A stretch of 64,000 nt of DNA, taken from NCBI RefSeq assembly GCF_040126305.1, contig NZ_CP149510.1, positions 1,499,001 to 1,563,000 on the forward strand. The letters run 5' to 3'. This DNA is from Pararhizobium sp. A13 (GTDB lineage Bacteria; Pseudomonadota; Alphaproteobacteria; Rhizobiales; Rhizobiaceae). Below the pieces are notes generated by a model. That model had not been told where the DNA came from. It saw only the letters and a program-made list of their open reading frames with translations, and did not search any database. The first letter of the stretch is position 1; every line of letters begins with the position of its first letter. Position numbers and translations under genes: made by a program. Shown piece after piece: positions 36,482-45,977 of the stretch.

Positions 36482-37135
36482 TTAAGAGGTGATTGCAGTC
36501 TGGATGGCGCTGCGCAGCTCTTCGAGACCGTTGCCTTTTTCCGAGGAAGTGGAAAGGACTTCCGGGAATGCGGCCGGTCTTTTCCTGATCTTTTCCAGTG
36601 TTTCGGCAATCAGCTTCGGAACCGCCGGTTCCTTGATCTTGTCGGTCTTCGTCAGCACAATCTGGTAGGACACCGCCGCCTTGTCGAGCAGGGAGAGCAC
36701 TTCCTCGTCGTTCTTCTTGATGCCGTGGCGGCTGTCGATCAGCACGTAGACGCGCTTCAGCGTCGAGCGGCCGCGCAGATAGTCGAAGACCAGCTTGGTC
36801 CAGGCGTCGACATGTTCCTTCGGCGCCTGTGCATAGCCATAGCCGGGCATATCGACGAGTGCCATCGGCGGCAGGTCGCCGGCCTCGCCGGAAAAGCCGT
36901 CCGGCACGAAATAGTTGAGTTCCTGGGTGCGGCCCGGCGTGTTGGAGGTGCGCGCGAGACCCTTGTGGCCGACCAGCGCATTGATCAGCGACGACTTGCC
37001 GACATTGGAGCGGCCGGCAAAGGCGATCTCCAGCGGGCCTTCCGGCGGCAGGAACTTCATCGACGGCACGCCGCGGATGAAGATCCACGGCCGCCCGAAA
37101 AGGGGCTTGTCGTCCTGCGGCTTAACGTCTGTCAT
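36482..37135 (-). CDS. engB: Ribosome biogenesis GTP-binding protein EngB/YihA
   Basis: An essential GTPase in ribosome large-subunit assembly. The 217-residue protein has G1 [10 protein letters not shown]2 TPGRTQ, G3 [12 protein letters not shown]4 LTKTDK and G5 STSSEKG. ATG 37135 gives [20 protein letters not shown], typical of rhizobia; the open frame extends 26 more codons. In many Rhizobiales the order is rpmH-rnpA-yidC-engB-argB without gaps; the order and strand are kept here but interrupted on both sides. Confidence 0.95.
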   Translation of the reverse strand: MTDVKPQDDKPLFGRPWIFIRGVPSMKFLPPEGPLEIAFAGRSNVGKSSLINALVGHKGLARTSNTPGRTQELNYFVPDGFSGEAGDLPPMALVDMPGYGYAQAPKEHVDAWTKLVFDYLRGRSTLKRVYVLIDSRHGIKKNDEEVLSLLDKAAVSYQIVLTKTDKIKEPAVPKLIAETLEKIRKRPAAFPEVLSTSSEKGNGLEELRSAIQTAITS

Positions 37136-37219
37136 GGCGGTCCTGTCCTTGGCTTTGTGAGAGGACTTCAAGGTTTTGCGTCGCCATGTCAAGAAAAGTT
37201 GCGACTTCTGCAACTCCGC

Positions 37220-38137
37220 TCAGCCCAGTGTGCGCCGCTGCCGCCACATTTCGACGCTGAGATAGGTAAGAAGGGCGGTGAGCACCACTGTTCCGCCAAG
37301 GATGGTGTTGGCACTCGGGATCTCGCCGTGGATGGCCGCGACCCAGAGCGGGGCAAGCACCGTCTCGGCGGTACCGAGCAGGGCGGCAAGAGCAGAGGGA
37401 ACGAGCCGCGCGCCGGTGACGAACAGTGCCAGCCCCAGACCGAAATTCAGCGCGCCGAAGGTCACGAGGATGCCGAGTTGGGACGCGGTGACAGCGAGGC
37501 CCGAGGACATGATGACCGCGACGGTGCCGGCGACAATGGTGCCGAAGCAGGCGGCCGGCGTCATGCGCACATGGGCGTATCGACGGGTGATCACGGTGGC
37601 GAGCGCGAAGACGAAGGCGATCAGAACGGCAAGCGCATCGCCGATCGGCGAGACGGCGCCGCGCATCGAATCCGACACCATAATGGCGACACCGCCGATC
37701 ACCGCTGCGATGGCGAGCCATGTCAGGCGCGAAACACGCTCACGGAAGACGAGCCAGCTGATGAGCGCGGCGATCAGCGGTACGCCCGCCTGAATCAGCA
37801 CGACATTGGCGACAGTGGTGTAGGCGAGCGCCAAAATGAAGGAGGTCGAGGCGATGGCAAAGCAGAGCCCGACGGCGATGCCCGGTAGGCCCATGTTACG
37901 GAAGAGCGTGACTGTGCCGCGCGGGCCGTCGCGCACGAGCATGAAGCCGACGAGGAACAGCGCGGCAAACAGTGAGCGCCAGAAGACGATGGTCCAGCCG
38001 TCGTCGATCGCGAGGAACCGCGCCAGCGTGCCGCCGAAGCTCCAGACAATGGCCGAGCCAAGCACCAGTATTGCTCCCTGCACCGGGTTTTGTGATCCAG
38101 CGGTTACGGATTGCGGCAAGGCGGAAGGCGGCGACAT
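37220..38137 (-). CDS. EamA/DMT-family exporter
   Basis: The 305-residue membrane protein (from ATG 38137) has ten hydrophobic segments in two EamA repeats: ILVLGSAIVWSFGGTLARFL, FWRSLFAALFLVGFMLVRDG, then NVVLIQAGVPLIAALISWLV, and in the second half GTAETVLAPLWVAAIHGEIP. Substrate unknown. In-frame GTG 38158 and TTG 38221 are alternative starts, but none has a good ribosome site. It lies 85 bases upstream of engB on the same strand and may be cotranscribed with it. Confidence 0.88.
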   Translation of the reverse strand: MSPPSALPQSVTAGSQNPVQGAILVLGSAIVWSFGGTLARFLAIDDGWTIVFWRSLFAALFLVGFMLVRDGPRGTVTLFRNMGLPGIAVGLCFAIASTSFILALAYTTVANVVLIQAGVPLIAALISWLVFRERVSRLTWLAIAAVIGGVAIMVSDSMRGAVSPIGDALAVLIAFVFALATVITRRYAHVRMTPAACFGTIVAGTVAVIMSSGLAVTASQLGILVTFGALNFGLGLALFVTGARLVPSALAALLGTAETVLAPLWVAAIHGEIPSANTILGGTVVLTALLTYLSVEMWRQRRTLG

Positions 38138-38523
38138 GGCAAGAAACCGGTTGGAGACGGCTGGAGTGTAGGGGCGATTTGCGGCGCTCACACTGATATC
38201 CGCGACAGGGCTCTGTCGCAAATCGCATTGGTAAAGCGATTGTGCAATCCCCGACAGATTGACGTCTCGAAATCGGGTTTGAAACTCGGTTTTTGCGAAC
38301 AGTTTCCATCATAACCAAGCGGGAAACTGCTGTTCGATAGACGTGTGCCGCTTCCGGCTCTAACCAAGTGTATTGGTCAATTCGGGCTCAACGGGCGTTG
38401 TCTCATTCCGGATTTTCTGGACACACGCCTCAGGCTTCGCACCAGAAACATCAAAGGCGGCTTTTCTCCCGGGGCGACCGTTGTTACAGTTTCGGGAAGC
38501 GCCATTGGGCTGACGGGGGTGGG

Positions 38524-39174
38524 ATGCGAATGAAAGCTTTGGTTGCGAAGATCGCCGCGGCGGCCTTCGTTCTGTTTGCCCGCGCGATAACCGCGGTTCG
38601 TGCCATCTGGCCCGAGGAGGGGTTGCCGTCCCGGCCCTGCGTCTATTTCGCCAATCACTCCAGCCATGGCGATTTCGTCTTGGTCTGGGCCGTGCTGCCG
38701 CCGAGGCTGCGACGTCTGGCCCGCCCGGTGGCCGGTGCCGAATACTGGCTGAAATCGCAGATGAGCACATTCGTCGGGCGCGACGTCTTCAACGCTGTGC
38801 TGATCGAACGGGAGCGGGAAAAGCGGACGCAGGATCCGATCGCGCTGATGGCCGCGGCAATCGATGCCGGCTCCTCCCTGATCCTCTTTCCGGAGGGCAC
38901 GCGAAACCAGACCGACGAGCGGCTGCTTCCCTTCAAGAGCGGCATCTTCTATCTGGTCACTGCGCGCCCCGATGTCGATCTCGTACCGGTTTGGATCAAC
39001 AATCTCAACCGCGTCATGCCCAAGGGCGAGATCGTGCCGATCCCGCTGATCTGCACCGTCACCTTCGGCAGCGTTCTGCGTATCGCGTCGGGCGAGGACA
39101 AGGAAGTCTTCCTCGGAAGAATGCAGGCCGCTCTGCTGGCTCTCGCTCCGAAACCGGCAGGGAGCGGCGAATGA
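38524..39174 (+). CDS. 1-acylglycerol-3-phosphate O-acyltransferase family (PlsC-like)
   Basis: This acyltransferase makes phosphatidic acid or acylates a related lysolipid. The 216-residue protein has a short N-terminal hydrophobic segment, the catalytic HX4D box in NHSSHGDFV, and the glycerophosphate-binding FPEGTRNQTD motif. It is the first gene of a lipid operon: the cdsA-like gene overlaps by four bases and a CDP-alcohol transferase follows. ATG 38524 follows a GGGGGTGGG stretch; ATG 38530 is an alternative. The operon reads opposite to engB and yidC. Confidence 0.9.
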   Translation: MRMKALVAKIAAAAFVLFARAITAVRAIWPEEGLPSRPCVYFANHSSHGDFVLVWAVLPPRLRRLARPVAGAEYWLKSQMSTFVGRDVFNAVLIEREREKRTQDPIALMAAAIDAGSSLILFPEGTRNQTDERLLPFKSGIFYLVTARPDVDLVPVWINNLNRVMPKGEIVPIPLICTVTFGSVLRIASGEDKEVFLGRMQAALLALAPKPAGSGE

Positions 39175-40121
39175 GTGCGGCAAGCTCCGATCTTGTAACC
39201 CTGGTCCTCGGTATCTTCGGTGTGCTGATCGTCGCATCCGCGATCGGCTACATGCTGCAGCAGCGCCTTTCGGCCGATGGGTCGAACGCTGCGGTGGAGA
39301 ACCTCAACGCCCGGATCAAGGCTTGGTGGATCATGGTCATTCTGATCGGCCTTGCCTTCGTCGCAGGCCGTATCGGCGTCCTCGTCCTCTTCGGCTTCTG
39401 CTCCTTTGCGGCACTCAGGGAATTCGTCACGCTCATCAACACCCGCCGTGCCGATCACTGGGCTCTGGCCTCGGCCTTCTTCGTCGTCCTGCCGATGCAG
39501 TATTACCTTCTCTGGGTCGAAGAATACGGCATCTTCTCGATCTTCATTCCCGTCTACGCCTTTCTCTTGATGCCGATCATTTCGGTGTTGAGGGGCGATA
39601 CCGAGCGCTTCCTTCTCCGCATCGCCGAGGTGCAATGGGCCTTGATGATCTGCGTCTTCTGCGCCTCGCATGTGCCGGCGCTGCTCACTCTGACTATTCC
39701 GGGCTACGAGGGGCGCAATGTGCTGCTGATCGCCTTTCTGGTGATCGTTGTCCAGTTGAGCGATGTCCTGCAATATGTCTGGGGCAAGCTGTTGGGACGC
39801 ACCAAGATCGCCCCGCGTCTGTCGCCATCGAAGACGGTCGAGGGGTTTGTCGGTGGCGTCATCAGCGCCACGCTGATCGGAGCCGCCCTCTGGTGGATCA
39901 CGCCATTCACGCCTTTCCAGGCCGGACTGCTATCGTTCGTCATCACCCTCATGGGGTTTTTCGGCGGATTGGTGATGTCGGCGATCAAGAGGGATCGCGG
40001 TGTCAAGGACTGGGGCAATCTCATCGAAGGCCATGGCGGTTTGATCGACCGGCTGGATTCCGTCGTCTTCTCGGCGCCGATCTTTTTCCACATCGTGCGC
40101 TACTGGTGGTCGCTCACATGA
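39171..40121 (+). CDS. Phosphatidate cytidylyltransferase (CdsA-like)
   Basis: Makes CDP-diacylglycerol from phosphatidate and CTP. The 316-residue membrane protein has about eight hydrophobic segments and the full CTP_transf_1 signature near the C-terminus, SAIKRDRGVKDWGNLIEG then HGGLIDRLDS. PRLSPSKTVEGFVGG is a second family mark. It overlaps the plsC-like gene by ATGA, so it is coupled to it. It is probably a second, specialised copy rather than the housekeeping cdsA, which in rhizobia normally lies in the lpxD/fabZ region. Confidence 0.92.
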   Translation: MSAASSDLVTLVLGIFGVLIVASAIGYMLQQRLSADGSNAAVENLNARIKAWWIMVILIGLAFVAGRIGVLVLFGFCSFAALREFVTLINTRRADHWALASAFFVVLPMQYYLLWVEEYGIFSIFIPVYAFLLMPIISVLRGDTERFLLRIAEVQWALMICVFCASHVPALLTLTIPGYEGRNVLLIAFLVIVVQLSDVLQYVWGKLLGRTKIAPRLSPSKTVEGFVGGVISATLIGAALWWITPFTPFQAGLLSFVITLMGFFGGLVMSAIKRDRGVKDWGNLIEGHGGLIDRLDSVVFSAPIFFHIVRYWWSLT

Positions 40122-40161
40122 CGGCTGCGCATCGATCTACAGGAGGAGGGGGTGTGGGATC

Positions 40162-40809
40162 ATGACGGAGACAGGCGACCGGCGGCCTCTGGCGAGCCGC
40201 AACACCCGGTGGGCACGCGCCATCGCCCGATGGATGGCCTCACGGACGATCACGCCAAACCGAATCTCTCAAGCCAGTATGGCGGCAGCGGCACTGGCCG
40301 GCAGCGCGTTCTTCCTCGCCGGGCAGGGGGCGGGCGGTGCAAGGATTGCCTGGCTGCTCATGGCGGCGTTGTTCTGCCAGGCCCGGTTGCTCTGTAATCT
40401 GTTCGACGGCATGGTCGCCGTCGAGGGCGGCAAAGGCGAGCCAGACGGTCCCTTCTGGAACGAGTTTCCGGATCGCGTTGCCGACCTCCTTATCTTTGCG
40501 GGCGCCGGTTACGGCATCGGCGTGCCGGGCCTCGGCTGGGCGGCCGGCGCCTTCGCTATCCTCACCGCCTATGTCCGCGAACTTGGCCGCGCCACCGGAA
40601 ACCCCAGCGATTTCTCCGGGCCCATGGCCAAGCAGCACCGCATGGCGACAATCACGGCGGCAGCAGGTATCTCCGTTCTGGAGCCCTTGTGGGAAGGCCG
40701 CAACCAGGTACTGATGATCGCCCTTTGGGTCGTTGCCATCGGAGCGGCGTTAACGGCGATCCGTCGTGGACGAACATTGATCCTGCGTCTGAAGGAAACC
40801 GATATCTAG
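40162..40809 (+). CDS. CDP-alcohol phosphatidyltransferase-like protein with degenerate motif
   Basis: The 215-residue membrane protein of CDP-OH_P type would join CDP-diacylglycerol to an alcohol. The canonical signature is D-x2-D-G-x2-A-R-x8-G-x3-D-x3-D. Here the spacing is exact but reads N-LF-D-G-MV-A-V ... G-PFW-N-EFP-D: the first and third Asp are Asn and the Arg is Val. Several hydrophobic segments remain. It closes the plsC-cdsA operon after a 40-base gap. It may use a different mechanism, bind rather than convert substrate, or be inactive. Confidence 0.82.
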   Translation: MTETGDRRPLASRNTRWARAIARWMASRTITPNRISQASMAAAALAGSAFFLAGQGAGGARIAWLLMAALFCQARLLCNLFDGMVAVEGGKGEPDGPFWNEFPDRVADLLIFAGAGYGIGVPGLGWAAGAFAILTAYVRELGRATGNPSDFSGPMAKQHRMATITAAAGISVLEPLWEGRNQVLMIALWVVAIGAALTAIRRGRTLILRLKETDI

Positions 40810-40956
40810 TCCATCATGATCGTCACCCGGACCAGACGCATTCTTCCGGACAGCCGCACGATGAAAACGACAATTTCGCGCCCGATATTTGCACCATCAC
40901 AAACGGGATCCCGTCGGCAATCAAACCCAGGGGCCGTGGAAATATCGCTACAAAGA

Positions 40957-40997
40957 AAAGCCGCCTGCAGCGGTCTGCTGCAGGCGGCTTTGTCTTC
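40957..40997. terminator. Bidirectional terminator between the lipid operon and yidC
   Basis: A perfect 11-bp stem GCCGCCTGCAG (40960-40970) / CTGCAGGCGGC (40978-40988) with a 7-base loop has a T-rich tail on both strands: TTTGTCTT on the plus side and TTTTCTTTG on the minus side. It can end both the plus-strand lipid operon and the minus-strand rpmH-rnpA-yidC transcript. Confidence 0.85.
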
Positions 40998-41032
40998 GTC
41001 AGCGGCGGGCTTTTCCGCCTGTGCGGTCCGGC

Positions 41033-42811
41033 CTATTCGGCCGGTTTCGGCCTCCTGGAGAAGAGACCCTTGAGATTGTCGAACAGTTCGATCTTGACGC
41101 CGTGGCGCTTCATGATGATCGCCTGCTGGGTGATCGACAACGTGTTGTTCCAGGCCCAGTAGATGACCAGACCGGCCGGGAAGCTGGACAGCATGAAGGT
41201 GAAGACCAGCGGCATCCAGGTGAACAGCATCGCCTGGGTCGGATCCGGCGGCGTCGGGTTCATGCGCATCTGCAGGAACATGGTGATGCCCATGATCAGC
41301 GGCCAGACGCCGATCATCAGCGCATGCGGAACCGCAAACGGCAGAAGGCCGAACAGGTTGAACAGCGAGGTCGGATCCGGCGCGGACAGGTCCTGGATCC
41401 AGCCGAAGAATGGCGCATGGCGCATTTCGATGGTGACATAGATCACCTTGTAGAGCGCAAAGAACACCGGAATCTGGAAGAGGATCGGCCAGCAGCCGGC
41501 GATCGGGTTGATCTTCTCGTCCTTGTAGAGCTGCATCATCGCCTGCTGCAGCGCCATACGGTCGTCGCCGTGCTTCTTCTTCAGTTCCTCCATCTTCGGC
41601 TGAACCTTCTTCATGTTCGCCATCGAAGCGTATTGCTTGCTGGCGAGCGGGAAGAACAGCGCCTTGACGACGATGGTGGTCAGAAGGATTGCAACACCGA
41701 AATTGCCGAAGTAACGGAAGAAGAAATCCATCAGTTTGAACATCGGCTTGGTGATGAAGTAGAACCAGCCCCAGTCGATCAGCAGGTCGAACTGCGGAAT
41801 GGAATAGGACTTCTCGTAGCCATCGACCAGTGGGACCTGCTTGGCGCCGGCGAACACCAGCGTCTTGAGGTCGGCCGATTGGCCAGGGGCGATCGTGATC
41901 GCGTCCTGCTTGTAGTCAGCTTGATAGCGCGGGCGGCCGTCGGGGAAATGCGCGAACTTCGCTTCATACGGCGTGGTCTGCGGCGGCACGATCGTCGCGG
42001 CCCAGTATTTGTCGGTGATGCCGAGCCAGCCGGTCGTCGTCTTGCCGGGCTGGATGGGCGCCTCGTCCTCGACCTTGCCGTAGGCGACTTCGTTCAGCCC
42101 GTGCTCGCCGATCACGCCGATGAAACCTTCGTGGAGCACGTAGACGCTCGGCGTCGTCGGCTTGTTGAAACGGGTGACGCGGCCGTAGGAGGACAGCGAA
42201 ACCGGAGCACCGCTGCCGTTGTTGATGGTATCGGTGACCTGGAACATATAGTGGTCGTCAATCGAGATCGTGCGAGTGAAGACCACGCCTTTCTCGTTGG
42301 TGAAGGTCAGGACCACTGGTGTTGCGGTCGTCAGCGTGTCGCCGCTCTTGACCGTCCAGACGGTCGTCGGACCGGGAACCGTGCCGGTCGCCTCACTACC
42401 GATGTAGCCGAGTTCGGTGAAATAGCCGTCCTTCGTATCGGCCGGGCTGAACAGCGTGATGAGGGGGCTCTTGTCGTCGACGGTCTCGTGGTATTCCTTG
42501 AGCTTCAGGTCGTCGAACCGGGCGCCGGTGAGGTTGATCGAGCCGCTCAGCGCCGGCGTGTCGATGGTCACGCGGGCCGACTTGGCGATCGCCTGGTCGC
42601 GGGTTTCAACGGCGCCGGGCACCACGCCGTTTGCCGGCTGGCCCGAAACAGCAGGGGTGCCGGTCGGCTGGGTCTGCTGCGCCGTCGTCTGCTGGGGTTC
42701 CGTCGCAATACGTTCTTTCTCTATTTTCGGATTGACGTAGAGAAACTGCCAGGCGATCAGGATGAGCACCGACAGGGCAATCGCCACGAAGTAATTGCGG
42801 TTATTTTCCAT
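41033..42811 (-). CDS. yidC: Membrane protein insertase YidC
   Basis: YidC inserts and folds inner-membrane proteins alone or with SecYEG. In the 592-residue protein, an N-terminal anchor ([20 protein letters not shown], about 6-25) is followed by a Gln/Thr-rich linker and a large periplasmic domain (about 60-345). The conserved C-terminal five-helix core contains [20 protein letters not shown], the cytosolic [17 protein letters not shown] hairpin and [24 protein letters not shown] end. Two adjacent ATGs (42814, 42811) follow AGGAAAG; the second gives better spacing. It overlaps rnpA by 11 bases. Confidence 0.96.
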   Translation of the reverse strand: MENNRNYFVAIALSVLILIAWQFLYVNPKIEKERIATEPQQTTAQQTQPTGTPAVSGQPANGVVPGAVETRDQAIAKSARVTIDTPALSGSINLTGARFDDLKLKEYHETVDDKSPLITLFSPADTKDGYFTELGYIGSEATGTVPGPTTVWTVKSGDTLTTATPVVLTFTNEKGVVFTRTISIDDHYMFQVTDTINNGSGAPVSLSSYGRVTRFNKPTTPSVYVLHEGFIGVIGEHGLNEVAYGKVEDEAPIQPGKTTTGWLGITDKYWAATIVPPQTTPYEAKFAHFPDGRPRYQADYKQDAITIAPGQSADLKTLVFAGAKQVPLVDGYEKSYSIPQFDLLIDWGWFYFITKPMFKLMDFFFRYFGNFGVAILLTTIVVKALFFPLASKQYASMANMKKVQPKMEELKKKHGDDRMALQQAMMQLYKDEKINPIAGCWPILFQIPVFFALYKVIYVTIEMRHAPFFGWIQDLSAPDPTSLFNLFGLLPFAVPHALMIGVWPLIMGITMFLQMRMNPTPPDPTQAMLFTWMPLVFTFMLSSFPAGLVIYWAWNNTLSITQQAIIMKRHGVKIELFDNLKGLFSRRPKPAE

Positions 42812-43199
42812 CATTCTTTCCTGAAGCCGGCCGGCTGTGGCCGTGAATTTTCTGCTTGTTTTCGATCCGCTGGCAGAGCCCTCCCACCACGCGCTCGAAG
42901 GGAGCGTTGAGGAGGTCGCGTCTGGCGACAATCACATAGTCGTGTCCGGGCTTCATTGCAAACCCGGCAGACAGTCGCACCGCCTCTTTGAGGCGCCGGC
43001 GCATCCGGTTGCGTTCCACGGCATTGCCGTGCTTCTTGGTGACGGTGAAGCCGCAGCGCGGCGGGCTCTCCGCTTCGCCACGATCAAGAACTTCGAGAAG
43101 GAACAACGGGCCTTTCCGCTGCTCCCCTTCGCGCACAGCAAGAAACTGCGGCCGGCTTTTCAGCCGCCCGACAGTCGATTTTTGATTATTTGACGTCAT
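42801..43199 (-). CDS. rnpA: Ribonuclease P protein component
   Basis: The protein subunit of RNase P, which matures tRNA 5' ends. The 132-residue basic protein has the signature [20 protein letters not shown] followed by LKEAVRL and the central [10 protein letters not shown] strand. It lies between rpmH (32 bases upstream) and yidC (overlapping), the universal order. The C-terminus is a polar tail that overlaps the yidC start. Confidence 0.95.
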   Translation of the reverse strand: MTSNNQKSTVGRLKSRPQFLAVREGEQRKGPLFLLEVLDRGEAESPPRCGFTVTKKHGNAVERNRMRRRLKEAVRLSAGFAMKPGHDYVIVARRDLLNAPFERVVGGLCQRIENKQKIHGHSRPASGKNDGK

Positions 43200-43231
43200 G
43201 TGCCCGCATTCTTTCTTCGGGCCCGATCGGC

Positions 43232-43369
43232 TTAAGCCGACAGACGCTTGCGGCCACGTGCCCGGCGGGCAACGATAACCTTGCGGCCACCCTTGGTGGC
43301 GATACGTGCACGGAAGCCGTGACGGCGCTTGCGAACAAGCTTGGACGGTTGGTAGGTACGCTTCGTCAT
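43232..43369 (-). CDS. rpmH: 50S ribosomal protein L34
   Basis: The 45-residue, very basic protein reads [20 protein letters not shown] through [18 protein letters not shown] to RLSA, the full L34 sequence. It has one extra Thr after Met compared with the usual rhizobial MKRTYQPS. It is the first gene of the rpmH-rnpA-yidC operon and has a good promoter about 115 bases upstream. Confidence 0.97.
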   Translation of the reverse strand: MTKRTYQPSKLVRKRRHGFRARIATKGGRKVIVARRARGRKRLSA

Positions 43370-43785
43370 TTATTTTAATACCGCGGTGTGCGGCCCTTCT
43401 TGGGTTTGCTTCTTAGCAAGGGAGCGTTACGTTCCGGCCACGGCTTTGCACGGGGCAAGGGGACTTGTCCGGACGTGGGGCGGCTTATAAGAGCAAAGAC
43501 GCGCGAAAGTCAATTGCCAGCGCAGAAAAGCTGGGGTTTGCCTGCTTTTGGCCGTTCCGGATCGCACAGGGTGCGGCGCGAGATGTGGCGGCAACCTTCA
43601 ACTCATAATTGAAAATTAGAATATCTTAAAATAAGAAAATAAAGAAAGTCCTAAAACGAAATCCCTAGAATTTGATGGGTCGAGGAGGCGTTTCGTTAAT
43701 CATCTTTGTCTTAGTGTCCCTGCATATAAAAGAGCCCATAAGCTGTCGCTTCAGGCCTGTTGCCGGTTCCAAGGAGACGCGTTCC
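43370..43785. other. Divergent promoter region between rpmH and the chemoreceptor
   Basis: This is a 416-base gap. The half near rpmH is GC-rich and holds the rpmH promoter (43485-43513). The half near the chemoreceptor has an unusual A/T-rich patch (about 43605-43680) with TTGAAA at 43609-43614 and TAAGAA 17 bases later as a possible promoter, and TATAAA closer to the gene. No DnaA-box cluster is evident by eye, so I do not call an origin. Confidence 0.5.
43485..43513 (-). promoter_or_regulatory. rpmH promoter
   Basis: On the minus strand TTGACT (43513-43508) and TTATAA (43490-43485) are separated by 17 bases, close to sigma-70 consensus. The expected start of transcription lies about 110 bases before the rpmH ATG. 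Confidence 0.7.
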
Positions 43786-45792
43786 ATGAAAATTCGAGGC
43801 AAGATCTATCTCATCGTCGGGGTGATGAGCCTGATCACGCTGGCCGTCACGGGCATGGCGCTGACCGTGATCACGCAATATAACGCCAGGCTCGTCCAGT
43901 TCGACAACGCCTCGGATCGCGCCTTCAACGGCGAACGCCTGAACCGCCTCGTGACTGGGGTGGTCATGGAGGCGCGCGGCATCTACGCGGCTCCGACCGT
44001 CGAAAAATCCAAGTCCTTCGCCGAAGGCCTGATGAAGAACCTCGGCAAGATGGATGCACTTCTCACCGATTGGCGGCCACTCGTTCCGCAGGAGCAGCTT
44101 CCGGCGTTCGAGGCCGTGGTCAAGCGCGCCGCAGAATTCCGCACCTTCCGGACGGAGACGGCACGGCTTAGTCAGGAAGTTTCGCCGCAGGCTGCCAACG
44201 AGCAGGGCAACAATGAGCTCAACCGCGCCAACCGCAAGGCGTTCCAGGCCGAGATCGACGCTGTCGTGGATACGGACCGCGCCGCGCTCGAGGAAATCCA
44301 GGCCGAGTTGAGCGCCATCGAGAGACAGATGATCCTGATCGTCCTCCTGACGGCCGGCATCGGTCTTGCAGCCGGACTCGGTGCGGCCTTCTACATCGGC
44401 ACGAAGGAGCTGAGCCAGCCGATCCTCACGCTGACGGGCACGATGAAGCGGCTTGCCGAGGGCAATCTCGACGCCGACGTGCCCTTTGCCGGCCGCAAGG
44501 ACGAAATCGGCGAAATGGCCGGTGCCGTCGAAGTCTTCAAGCGCAACGGTCTTGCCGTGCGCGAACTCAACGCCCAGGAAACCGCGCTGCGTGAAAAGAG
44601 CGCCGATCTGCAGTCGAGCATCGCCGTGGTCGTTACCGCCGCCGCCGCCGGGGACTTCACCCAGCGCATCAACAAGGACTATGGCAATACCGATCTCAAT
44701 CGTTTTGCTTCCAGCGTCAACGAACTCGTTGGCAGTGTCGATAGCGGCATCAACGAGACCCGCCGCGTCATCGCCAGCCTCGCTGTCGGCGACCTGACGC
44801 AGGACATGAGCGGCACCTTCCACGGCGCCTTCGCCGAATTGCAGCAGAACGTCAACGATACGCTGTCCACCCTGCAGAACACGCTGCGCGAGATCCGCAC
44901 CACCAGCGACTCGATCAACGGCAACTCGACCGAACTGCGTTCCGCCGCCGACGATCTGGCAAAGCGCACCGAACAGCAGGCTGCATCGCTCGAAGAGACG
45001 TCGGCGGCACTGGAGGAGATCACCGTCGCTGTCCGTAACTCGACCGACCGTGCCCAGGAGGCGACCGTCATGGTCACCGAGGCCAAGCAGAGCGCTGCCC
45101 AATCCGGCGAAGTCGTGCGCAATGCGGTCGAAGCCATGGGGCGCATCGAGCAGGCCTCCAGCGAAATCGGCCAGATCACCAACGTCATCGACGAGATCGC
45201 CTTCCAGACCAACCTTCTCGCGCTCAATGCCGGTGTCGAGGCTGCGCGCGCCGGTGATGCGGGCAAGGGCTTTGCCGTCGTCGCCCAAGAGGTTCGTGAA
45301 CTCGCCCAACGCGCCGCCAGCGCCGCCAAGGACATCAAGGGGCTGATTGCCAAATCCGGCTCGGAAGTCGCAACCGGCGTCAAGCTTGTGCAGGAGACGG
45401 GCCAGGTCCTCGGCCAGATCGAAACGCGGGTCTTGAAGATCAACGACCATATTCACTCGATCGCCATCGCCGCCCGCGAACAGTCGACGGGGCTCAGCGA
45501 AGTCAGCATCGCCGTCAACCAGATGGACCAGGTAACGCAGCAGAACGCTGCCATGGTGGAGGAAGCCAACGCCGCGACCCACAAGCTTTCGGTCGAAACC
45601 GACAACCTCGCCCGGCTGATCTCGCACTTCAAGCTCAACGATGCGCCGCCGCTGAGGGTTGTCGCGCCGGCCCGGGAAACTGCCCGTCCGGTTGCCTCGC
45701 CGGCCCGCAAGATGCTCGGCACCGTCGCCCGCGCCTTCGGTGGCGCGTCTGCGAGTGCAGCGGCCTCGAAGGACAGTTGGGAAGAATTCTGA
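43786..45792 (+). CDS. Methyl-accepting chemotaxis protein (helical-bundle sensor)
   Basis: A second inner-membrane chemoreceptor. The 668-residue protein has membrane segments at about 7-29 and 181-204 bracketing an all-helical periplasmic sensor of about 150 residues, not a Cache domain. Two HAMP units follow ([20 protein letters not shown] and [20 protein letters not shown]), then a signalling domain with the tip [20 protein letters not shown] and C-terminal DSWEEF for CheR/CheB docking. ATG 43786 follows AAGGAG. A strong terminator follows, so it is monocistronic. Ligand unknown. Confidence 0.95.
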   Translation: MKIRGKIYLIVGVMSLITLAVTGMALTVITQYNARLVQFDNASDRAFNGERLNRLVTGVVMEARGIYAAPTVEKSKSFAEGLMKNLGKMDALLTDWRPLVPQEQLPAFEAVVKRAAEFRTFRTETARLSQEVSPQAANEQGNNELNRANRKAFQAEIDAVVDTDRAALEEIQAELSAIERQMILIVLLTAGIGLAAGLGAAFYIGTKELSQPILTLTGTMKRLAEGNLDADVPFAGRKDEIGEMAGAVEVFKRNGLAVRELNAQETALREKSADLQSSIAVVVTAAAAGDFTQRINKDYGNTDLNRFASSVNELVGSVDSGINETRRVIASLAVGDLTQDMSGTFHGAFAELQQNVNDTLSTLQNTLREIRTTSDSINGNSTELRSAADDLAKRTEQQAASLEETSAALEEITVAVRNSTDRAQEATVMVTEAKQSAAQSGEVVRNAVEAMGRIEQASSEIGQITNVIDEIAFQTNLLALNAGVEAARAGDAGKGFAVVAQEVRELAQRAASAAKDIKGLIAKSGSEVATGVKLVQETGQVLGQIETRVLKINDHIHSIAIAAREQSTGLSEVSIAVNQMDQVTQQNAAMVEEANAATHKLSVETDNLARLISHFKLNDAPPLRVVAPARETARPVASPARKMLGTVARAFGGASASAAASKDSWEEF

Positions 45793-45818
45793 TCGGGTTT
45801 CAGATAGAGTGTGAACGC

Positions 45819-45855
45819 AATCCCGCGGCGATCCAATATCGCCGCGGGATTTTTG
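45819..45855 (+). terminator. Strong terminator after the second chemoreceptor
   Basis: A perfect 14-bp stem AATCCCGCGGCGAT (45819-45832) / ATCGCCGCGGGATT (45838-45851) over a 5-base loop, followed by TTT. Confidence 0.85.
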
Positions 45856-45977
45856 CATTTCCACGTTTCGATCACGGCGACGTTTTTTGCCGCGATCATT
45901 CGTTATTGGTTCCGGCCGCTCTTTCCTTCTAAAGCTGCTGTGCACCGAATGAGGTTCGGCCAGCGGGAAGACGGCAT

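Noticed and set aside
40889..42910. Open frame of 673 codons opposite yidC
   Set aside because: An antisense shadow; yidC on the minus strand has all family motifs and a ribosome site.
43370..43785. Chromosomal origin next to rpmH
   Set aside because: No DnaA-box cluster or dnaA gene is visible, and in Rhizobiales the origin usually lies near hemE.
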